Shown: positions 22,909 to 28,248 of the stretch, in pieces
Layout: each line of letters begins with the position of its first letter
Position numbering within the stretch: the first letter of the stretch is position 1
Virus record (IMG/VR): IMGVR_UViG_3300021197_001883
Location: 1-28,248 of that record
Length of the DNA stretch: 28,248 bases
Direction: 5' to 3' (one strand)
DNA from: a virus
Made by a program: the position numbers and the translations under genes
Notes under the pieces: generated by a model
What the model saw: only the letters and a program-made list of their open reading frames with translations
What the model was told of the DNA's origin: nothing
The model's database searches: none

Positions 22909-23275
22909 GTCTTCGAACTAGTTGTATAGTTCTTCGCTTTACACGTTTCTTTGAAATATCAGAAAGTCTAACAGTTGGACCATGTACTATCTCGATATCT
23001 TTGGAGTTGAGTGTGACCAAAGTTGAACGGAAATATCTGAATTCACCCTTGAGGAATATGTTGATTGGTAATTTACGATTAGATTCATGCCACCAAGTCT
23101 CACCACATTTCAGGAACTTCATCTTGTCCTGTGGCATCATAAGTCTACCATAATCATAGAAACTGATCACGTTGGTGTCCTCATTCTGCACTATGCCCAC
23201 ATACTCCAGATCGCCCTTTCTTATCAGGCTTAGGAATGGGAACTTGTCCCTCAATGTGTTAAAAATCTCGTTCAT
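22901..23275 (-). CDS. Small basic phage protein of unknown function
   Basis: This 124-residue protein has a beta-rich N-terminal part (LEYVGIVQNEDTNVISFYDYG), a central FLKCGETWWHES segment, and a strongly basic C-terminus (about 108-124, many Lys and Arg) likely to bind nucleic acid. I do not recognise the family. It is a lone leftward gene between the replication operon and the structural gene, and its 5' side abuts the late promoter at 23284 on the other strand. Confidence 0.7.
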   Translation of the reverse strand: MNEIFNTLRDKFPFLSLIRKGDLEYVGIVQNEDTNVISFYDYGRLMMPQDKMKFLKCGETWWHESNRKLPINIFLKGEFRYFRSTLVTLNSKDIEIVHGPTVRLSDISKKRVKRRTIQLVRRPT

Positions 23276-23283
23276 TCTATATC

Positions 23284-23291
23284 TATAAATA
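23284..23291 (+). promoter_or_regulatory. T4-type late promoter
   Basis: TATAAATA is the exact late-promoter box of T4-like phages, recognised by the gp55 sigma-like protein with gp33 and the clamp. It is the only perfect copy I find on either strand and sits 17 bases before the ATG at 23308 of a structural-type gene. The resulting leader would be only about 10 bases long. Confidence 0.8.
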
Positions 23292-23307
23292 CTGTTAAAT
23301 ATGTATT

Positions 23308-24111
23308 ATGCAAACAGTACAAAGGTATTTAATAAATCAGTTGGTAATAGCCTACGTAAGTGGTTATCACGGGAGGAACTCAAAAGTGTACGATAGACGC
23401 CTAACACTGCACAGAGGGGTGTCAAACCCGATCTCATTCACGTTCAAAAACGAGGATCAGAAAGCACAGGACATCACATCAAAGACTTACGAGTTCAACA
23501 TGATCGATTCTGAGAGCAAGAAAGCAGTTCTCACAAAGACACTGACCATACTCGACGACGGATCCACAGTTAGCACTAAGGGTGATGCTAGTTGCACTAT
23601 CACAGAAGGCGACCTGTTGCCTCTACATGCCAAGTTCTACAATTTCTCAGTAAGAGAAGTGAAATCAGATGGTAGCAGAGAGATCACATACGCAGACACA
23701 GGTTATGCGGCCGCCGGCACAATTGAACTGTTAGATGGTGCATATCCAGAATTTGTTGCAAGTACTAGTGTATCAAGTTTCACAGCATCAGGAGGCCCGT
23801 TAGCATACACATCAGGATCAATAGATTCCAAACCTGGTATCAACAACAACAAGGCGTTACACACTATCGCTGTGTACACAAAAAATTTCTCAGGTGCATT
23901 GAGAGTGCAAGGAACAATGAGTGCTTCACCCAGCAACACCGATTACTTTGATATTACCATGGAAGGTGCAGGATCGACAGCAAACTCTTTCACAAGTTCT
24001 ACAACAGTTACCAACTTCAACTTCACGGGTGTGTATCACAGCGTGAGATTCAGTTGGGGCAACGACACTGGTAACACTGGTGTGATTGACAAAATCCTAT
24101 ATAGGCAGTAA
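23308..24111 (+). CDS. Virion structural protein, baseplate/fibre type
   Basis: This 267-residue protein looks like a phage structural component. The N-terminal half resembles the Ig-like N-domain of BppU and related baseplate proteins: LTLHRGVSNPISFTF, then a DIT...YEFNMID strand, then a NFSVREV strand and YADTGYAAAG (about 32-138). The C-terminal half (about 150-267) is Ser/Thr/Gly/Asn-rich and beta-like, as in fibre or adhesin tips. It has its own late promoter, unlike its replication-gene neighbours. Exact location in the virion is unknown. No Shine-Dalgarno precedes the ATG at 23308. Confidence 0.7.
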   Translation: MQTVQRYLINQLVIAYVSGYHGRNSKVYDRRLTLHRGVSNPISFTFKNEDQKAQDITSKTYEFNMIDSESKKAVLTKTLTILDDGSTVSTKGDASCTITEGDLLPLHAKFYNFSVREVKSDGSREITYADTGYAAAGTIELLDGAYPEFVASTSVSSFTASGGPLAYTSGSIDSKPGINNNKALHTIAVYTKNFSGALRVQGTMSASPSNTDYFDITMEGAGSTANSFTSSTTVTNFNFTGVYHSVRFSWGNDTGNTGVIDKILYRQ

Positions 24112-24114
24112 AAT
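24086..24114 (+). promoter_or_regulatory. Candidate sigma70-type promoter for the primase gene
   Basis: A perfect TTGACA (24086-24091) and TAAAAT (24109-24114, five of six) are 17 bases apart, overlapping the last codons of the structural gene. The predicted start near 24121 gives a leader of only about 4 bases before the ATG at 24125. Confidence 0.55.
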
Positions 24115-24124
24115 AGTATAGATT

Positions 24125-25138
24125 ATGAATCTTATACAGAATACAATTCTGACTAGTCTTCCTGCGAACAGAAAGAAGACCCCAAGCGGCTGGATCAGTT
24201 TCAACGCACCTTGCTGTGTGTACAACGGTGAGACCGCTGACAAGAAGAAACGTGGAGGATTGATGACCAGTGCTGATGGCACAGTCAGTTATCACTGCTT
24301 CAACTGTGGCTTCAAGACCAGTTACGTGATTGGTCGCAAACTGTCATACAAGATGAGGCAGTTCATGAGTTACATAGGAATACCCGAGGACACCATACGT
24401 AAGTTGGCCATAGAGGCCATGCGTGAGGAAGAGGGTGATGTGAAGTACGAGAAGAAGAAATTCGTGTCATTCAAGAACAAGAATTTGCCCAAGAACACGC
24501 ACAAACTGGACGTGTGGTTAGAGAAGTATGTGGGCAATGATCTTACCGAACCACAATGGAAGAAGATAGATAGATTGTTAAAGTATTTAGAAGGCAGGGG
24601 CATAGGTGCTGACTGGTACGACTTCATGTACTCACCAGACAAGACATGGGACATCCACCAGAGATTACTGATACCTTTCTACTGGAGAGGTGAGATTGTG
24701 GGATTTACAGGTAGGATGTTCGAGGAGTCGGAGGGGGTGAAGTATTACACAGACGTATGGCCAGGGTATGTGTTCAACATGGACGTGCAGGACTGGACAA
24801 GGAAATTTGTTATAGTCACGGAAGGACCATTTGATGCAATCTCCGTTTCTGGTGTGAGCATACTAGGTTCAGAGATAAATGATACACAGCGAGAGTTGAT
24901 CAATGGTCTAGGCAGGCAAGTTATTGTAGTGCCAGACAGAGATGCTCCTGGAGAGAAACTGATAGGACAAGCAAAAGATTTTGGATGGAGTGTGGCTTTT
25001 CCCATATGGGGAGATGATGTAAATGACGTTGCCGATGCCGTAGCCAAATACGGAAGGCTATTTGTAATACAATCTATACTGAAGACAGCAGAATCCAATA
25101 AACTGAAGATAGATTTAAAAAGGAAAATGTATGGTTAG
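24125..25138 (+). CDS. 61: DNA primase, T4 gp61-like
   Basis: Primase makes RNA primers on the lagging strand as part of the primosome with gp41 helicase. This 337-residue protein matches T4 gp61 in length (342). The zinc-binding N-domain has C30 and C31, then H57-C58-x2-C61 (YHCFNCGF). The TOPRIM domain in the second half has VTEGPFDA with the catalytic Glu near residue 233 and the PDRD acidic pair near 273-276, followed by a WGDDVNDVADA segment. It overlaps the radical SAM gene by 8 bases. Confidence 0.93.
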   Translation: MNLIQNTILTSLPANRKKTPSGWISFNAPCCVYNGETADKKKRGGLMTSADGTVSYHCFNCGFKTSYVIGRKLSYKMRQFMSYIGIPEDTIRKLAIEAMREEEGDVKYEKKKFVSFKNKNLPKNTHKLDVWLEKYVGNDLTEPQWKKIDRLLKYLEGRGIGADWYDFMYSPDKTWDIHQRLLIPFYWRGEIVGFTGRMFEESEGVKYYTDVWPGYVFNMDVQDWTRKFVIVTEGPFDAISVSGVSILGSEINDTQRELINGLGRQVIVVPDRDAPGEKLIGQAKDFGWSVAFPIWGDDVNDVADAVAKYGRLFVIQSILKTAESNKLKIDLKRKMYG

Positions 25139-26033
25139 TTTTCACATAGAACCAACAAGTAAATGCACACTAGAGTGCCCGTTGTGTGATAGGACTTGGT
25201 TCTACGAAACATTTAAAAAAAGAAACTTGCATGAGATCAACACCGAACATCTTGTTAACTTTGTAGGGGTAAACGCGGATATTTTCATGTGTGGGAACAA
25301 CGGCGATCCAATATATCATTCTGAATTTCATGAACTATGTTCAAGACTGAAGCATAATAATTGTAAAATCACAATTACGACAAATGGTTCTGCAAAGACA
25401 AAAGCATGGTGGCAAAAGTTAAACAACATCCTAGATAATGATGACACATTAATTTTTTCAATAGACGGACTAGAAGACACTAATCACATATACAGAAAAA
25501 ATGCTAAATGGAATTCAATAATGGATGCCATAGAAGTTTTTGCTGAACGTAAATGTAAACTACACTGGAAATACATTGTATTCAAACACAACCAGCATCA
25601 AATAAAAAATGCCAAAGAATTGTCTGTAAAACTCAAATTTGATCATTTCCGATTGGAACACAGTGACAGATGGTTGGGCAAAAAAGATCTGATGCCTGAC
25701 AGAGAATTTGTTGACACACATTATCAACTGCAACAAAAAGTTCTTATTGATCCAAGTTTCAAAACTGACATGAAACCTGCGTGCCTTGTTGACAACAAAC
25801 CAAGCCAATTACTATACATAGATGCAGAAGGAGACTTTTATCCTTGCTGTTGGATAGGAACTTACCGATACAAGTACAAAAGTCTGTTTTCACCAAAACA
25901 GAACAAATTAAACATAGCAGACAACACAATAGACGGTATTTTGGATAAAAATGACGTAAAAGATTTCTTTGAATCAACAAAACAATTTACATCTGCTCAT
26001 GATTGTTGTAAAATACAGTGTGGAAAGAAATAA
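25131..26033 (+). CDS. Radical SAM protein with extra C-terminal cysteines
   Basis: This 300-residue enzyme has the radical SAM cluster motif C12-x3-C16-x2-C19 in KCTLECPLC, a glycine-rich GNNGDP (55-60) in place of the SAM-binding GGE, and TITTNG at 81-86, all in the usual order of the partial TIM barrel. C-terminal cysteines (C218, C239, C240, C292, C293, C297) form a SPASM-like auxiliary cluster region, including FYPCCW. Relatives modify peptides, sugars or cofactors. The substrate is unknown. It is coupled to both neighbours (8-base overlap with primase, TAATG into helicase). By eye it is more A+T-rich than either, suggesting later acquisition. Confidence 0.88.
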   Translation: MVSFHIEPTSKCTLECPLCDRTWFYETFKKRNLHEINTEHLVNFVGVNADIFMCGNNGDPIYHSEFHELCSRLKHNNCKITITTNGSAKTKAWWQKLNNILDNDDTLIFSIDGLEDTNHIYRKNAKWNSIMDAIEVFAERKCKLHWKYIVFKHNQHQIKNAKELSVKLKFDHFRLEHSDRWLGKKDLMPDREFVDTHYQLQQKVLIDPSFKTDMKPACLVDNKPSQLLYIDAEGDFYPCCWIGTYRYKYKSLFSPKQNKLNIADNTIDGILDKNDVKDFFESTKQFTSAHDCCKIQCGKK

Positions 26034-27475
26034 TGGCTGAATACACATTTGACGTACAGAAACTATACATAGAGATGCTCCTAGCAGATGCGGAATCATT
26101 CGCACGGGCACAGAACATATTCAAACCAGAGTCATTTGATCGTAAACTGCAACCCATCGCCAAGTTCGTCAAAGACTACATGGAAGAATACAAGTTGATG
26201 CCTGATGTTGAACAGGTCAATGCAAAGCATGATATAAAACTTAAATCGGCAAAAGATTTAGATCCAAGTCATTTCAATTGGTTGTTGGATGAATTCGAAA
26301 CATTCTCAAGACACAAGGCACTGGAACAAGCAATTCTTTCATCCGCTGATCTTCTCGAGAAGGGTGACTATGGTCCGGTTGAGGACATGGTCAAGGATGC
26401 AGTCAACGTGGGACTCACAAGAGATCTTGGTACAGACTACTTCGAGGATCCAAAGGGAAGACTTATGGCCCTCAAGGACAACAACGGACAGATTAGCACT
26501 GGCTGGAATAACTTAGACAAGAAACTATTCGGCGGATTCAACCGAGGAGAACTAAACATCTTTGCAGGTGGATCAGGAGCAGGTAAGAGCTTGTTCTTGC
26601 AGAATCTTGCAGTCAATTGGGCACAGGCTGGTCTGAACGTTTGTTACATATCTTTTGAATTAAGCGAACAACTTACTGCCATGAGACTAGATGCCATGAT
26701 GACAAATATCCCAACCAAGAAAGTTTTTCCTGAGATAGACAACGTTGAAATGAAAGTTAAGATGTTAAAGAAGAAGTCAGGAACGTTGCAGATCAAATAC
26801 TTGCCAAGTGGTAGCAACGTGCTAGACGTTAGGACGTATCTAAAAGAACTAGAACTAAAGAACAAGAAAAAAGTAGACTGCATACTGATCGATTACTTGG
26901 ATCTCATGATGCCTAAAAGTAAAAAGATTAGTCCAGCAGACTTGTTTATAAAAGACAAATACGTGTCTGAAGAACTAAGAAACTTGGTCGTTGAGAAACA
27001 TTGTGTGTTGGCAACAGCATCTCAGTTGAACAGGGCGAGTGTTGAAGAGATCGAGTTTGATCACAGTCACATCTCAGGTGGACTATCCAAGATACAGACA
27101 GCAGATAACGTGATAGGTATATTCACATCGAGAGCAATGAAAGAACGTGGAAGATATCAAATACAATTTATGAAAACCAGATCAAGTTCTGGTGTAGGAC
27201 AAAAAGTAGATCTAGAGTTTGACGTGGACAGTTTGAGAATCAGAGACTTGGCAGATGATCCCGAATACAAACAGTTTGACAAACAGCGTAGCACAATATA
27301 TGATTCCTTGAAACAAACATCTAAGGTATCTGCCGGTGACAGTACACCAAAAGATGCAAGACCCGATGTGCCAGATCCTCGTAAGGGTGATACCGTAGGC
27401 AAAGTAAAAGCCACAGTCGAAGGTGGCAAACTGAGACAACTTCTAAACGAACTTCACTCAGATGAAGAACAGTAA
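26033..27475 (+). CDS. 41: Replicative DNA helicase, T4 gp41-like
   Basis: This 480-residue DnaB-family hexameric helicase unwinds the fork and recruits primase. The N-terminal helical domain (1-130) is followed by the RecA-like domain with Walker A GGSGAGKS (179-186), a CILIDYLDLM Walker B strand, and the ATASQLNR segment. Length is close to T4 gp41 (475). I choose the ATG at 26033 (TAATG overlap, GGAAAG ribosome site just upstream) over a GTG at 26018. The C-terminal 50 residues are Lys/Asp/Pro-rich and likely flexible. It overlaps the next gene by 14 bases. Confidence 0.95.
   Translation: MAEYTFDVQKLYIEMLLADAESFARAQNIFKPESFDRKLQPIAKFVKDYMEEYKLMPDVEQVNAKHDIKLKSAKDLDPSHFNWLLDEFETFSRHKALEQAILSSADLLEKGDYGPVEDMVKDAVNVGLTRDLGTDYFEDPKGRLMALKDNNGQISTGWNNLDKKLFGGFNRGELNIFAGGSGAGKSLFLQNLAVNWAQAGLNVCYISFELSEQLTAMRLDAMMTNIPTKKVFPEIDNVEMKVKMLKKKSGTLQIKYLPSGSNVLDVRTYLKELELKNKKKVDCILIDYLDLMMPKSKKISPADLFIKDKYVSEELRNLVVEKHCVLATASQLNRASVEEIEFDHSHISGGLSKIQTADNVIGIFTSRAMKERGRYQIQFMKTRSSSGVGQKVDLEFDVDSLRIRDLADDPEYKQFDKQRSTIYDSLKQTSKVSAGDSTPKDARPDVPDPRKGDTVGKVKATVEGGKLRQLLNELHSDEEQ
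27276..27304 (+). promoter_or_regulatory. Weak candidate promoter inside the helicase gene
   Basis: TTGACA (27276-27281) and TATGAT (27299-27304, five of six) have a 17-base spacer. It is about 150 bases before the endonuclease III start and wholly within coding sequence. Chance occurrence is quite possible given how many TTGACA sites an A+T-rich window holds. Confidence 0.3.
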
Positions 27476-28136
27476 TGACATCGACTACATCTACGAGAAA
27501 TTAAGTTCTCTTTATCCAAACTACTCAAACAAGAAACCAAAAGCAAAAATTTATTCCAAAGCGTACACCAGTCTCATAGGTGTGATGCTGTCAGCACAAT
27601 CACAAGACAAAAGGACAGCGGTCGCTTGTAGACAACTGTTCTCACTTGCTGATACTCCAGAAGATATGTTGAAACTGTCACAGGATGAAATCATCGAGGC
27701 GATCAAACCTGCAGGTCTGTTCAATGCTAAATCTAAAAACATACTTGCAACAAGTAAAATGTTATTAGAGGAGTTCAACGGAAGTGTGCCAAGCACACAG
27801 AAAGAACTGATGACGTTGCCGGGTGTGGGTAGGAAAAGTTCCGACATCGTGATGAGATTTGTTTTTGGCGAACCACACATAGCAGTGGACACACACGTGT
27901 TCAGGATGTTATGGAGGCTTGGATGGGCCAACAGTCTAGATGAGGGCAAGGCTTCGATCACAGTCAACGATACAACGCCTAGCAAATACAAGTACGGTGC
28001 TCACATGTGGCTGATAACACACGCCAAACTTGTTTGTAAATCAAGGACGCCATTGTGCGAACAGTGTGTGATCAGTGCCGCATGCAACAAAAGAGATATC
28101 ACAATTCCTAAAAATAAACTTCGCCAAAAAGTATAA
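27462..28136 (+). CDS. nth: Endonuclease III-like DNA glycosylase/AP lyase
   Basis: This 224-residue base-excision repair enzyme removes oxidised pyrimidines and cuts the abasic site. It aligns along its whole length with E. coli Nth (211 residues): LSAQSQD (43-49), the helix-hairpin-helix LPGVGRK with catalytic K125, VDTHVFR with catalytic D143, and the C-terminal iron-sulphur loop C192-x6-C199-x2-C202-x5-C208. All key residues are present, so it is probably active. T4 uses the unrelated DenV for similar repair. The ATG lies 14 bases inside the helicase end. Confidence 0.95.
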   Translation: MKNSNDIDYIYEKLSSLYPNYSNKKPKAKIYSKAYTSLIGVMLSAQSQDKRTAVACRQLFSLADTPEDMLKLSQDEIIEAIKPAGLFNAKSKNILATSKMLLEEFNGSVPSTQKELMTLPGVGRKSSDIVMRFVFGEPHIAVDTHVFRMLWRLGWANSLDEGKASITVNDTTPSKYKYGAHMWLITHAKLVCKSRTPLCEQCVISAACNKRDITIPKNKLRQKV

Positions 28137-28153
28137 CCAAAATAATATACGCA

Positions 28154-28161
28154 GATAAATA
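28154..28161 (+). promoter_or_regulatory. Near-consensus late promoter before the last gene
   Basis: GATAAATA differs from the T4 late box TATAAATA by its first base and lies in the 73-base gap 28137-28209, 48 bases before the ATG at 28210. A matching GATAAATA also occurs inside a coding sequence near 22608, so alone it is weak evidence. Confidence 0.35.
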
Positions 28162-28209
28162 TTCCTGTCCAGAGCTTTATGCGAGAGGCGATAACAGGCA
28201 AACATAGGC

Positions 28210-28248
28210 ATGAAAAATAAAGAACTAAACGACATAACAAGGCTATAC
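28210..28248 (+). CDS. Start of a further gene, cut by the window end
   Basis: An ATG opens 13 codons (beginning MKNKELND, ending in RLY) that remain open to the last base. It follows a 73-base gap, with AGG just before the ATG. The visible part is too short to identify; a helical N-terminus is likely. Confidence 0.45.
   Translation, partial: MKNKELNDITRLY

Noticed and set aside
28164-28198. CCTGT/ACAGG inverted repeat in the last intergenic gap
   Set aside because: A 5-base stem with a 25-base loop is too weak to call a regulatory hairpin.
10-28210. Exact 12-base repeat CAAACATAGGCA at 10-21 and 28199-28210
   Set aside because: A dozen bases repeated within 28 kb is expected by chance, and there is no flanking similarity to suggest att sites or terminal redundancy.

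Overview
The window is part of the genome of a marine T4-like phage (a tailed, lytic myovirus-type virus), probably one infecting an A+T-rich oceanic alphaproteobacterium such as SAR11/Pelagibacter. The phage assignment rests on the T4 replication and recombination core: gp32-like ssDNA-binding protein, UvsX, UvsY, UvsW, gp61-like primase, gp41-like helicase and a probable gp62-like clamp-loader subunit. A T4-type late promoter (TATAAATA) and tightly overlapping ATGA/TAATG gene junctions support it. The host guess is inference from composition and gene content. The window is almost wholly coding: no gap exceeds 300 bases, and I see no tRNA, rRNA, CRISPR array, integrase, attachment site or insertion sequence.

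Layout. (1) 42-4348, + strand: gp32, a hypothetical, a 32-residue membrane peptide, uvsX, a small acidic protein, uvsY and a HAD-type phosphatase. (2) 4345-16687: a large glycan-biosynthesis island of 14 genes on both strands. It holds a GT8-like gene; a leftward set (GT2-like, NAD-dependent sugar epimerase, FkbM methyltransferase, GT-B-like protein, SGNH-like hydrolase); and a rightward set (GT61-like, 2OG-Fe(II) oxygenase, two GT-B-like paralogues, AsnB-type amidotransferase, DxD glycosyltransferase, a fourth GT-B-like paralogue, DUF115-like protein). The leftward and rightward sets diverge from overlapping promoters near 8820. (3) 16673-17149, - strand: SprT-like metalloprotease. (4) 17202-22908, + strand: a HARP-like protein, UvsW, two unknowns, gp62-like, a zinc-finger protein, a TTG-start gene, a miniature DnaE-like protein and a small unknown. 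(5) 22901-23275, - strand: an unknown. (6) 23308-28248, + strand: a late-promoted structural protein, primase, radical SAM protein, helicase, endonuclease III and the start of one more gene.

How it works together. Modules 1, 4 and 6 supply replication, recombination-dependent replication and repair. Several candidate sigma70-like promoters sit in the last codons of the preceding gene and give very short leaders; one (1813-1841) is a perfect consensus. The only perfect T4 late promoter serves the single structural gene, and an early-type promoter after it restarts transcription for primase.

Most interesting observations: the viral glycan island with four diverged copies of one glycosyltransferase-like family; a 196-residue DnaE-like protein that keeps the three catalytic aspartates but lacks most of the polymerase; a HARP-like companion gene next to UvsW; a radical SAM gene between primase and helicase; and the overlapping divergent promoters of the island.
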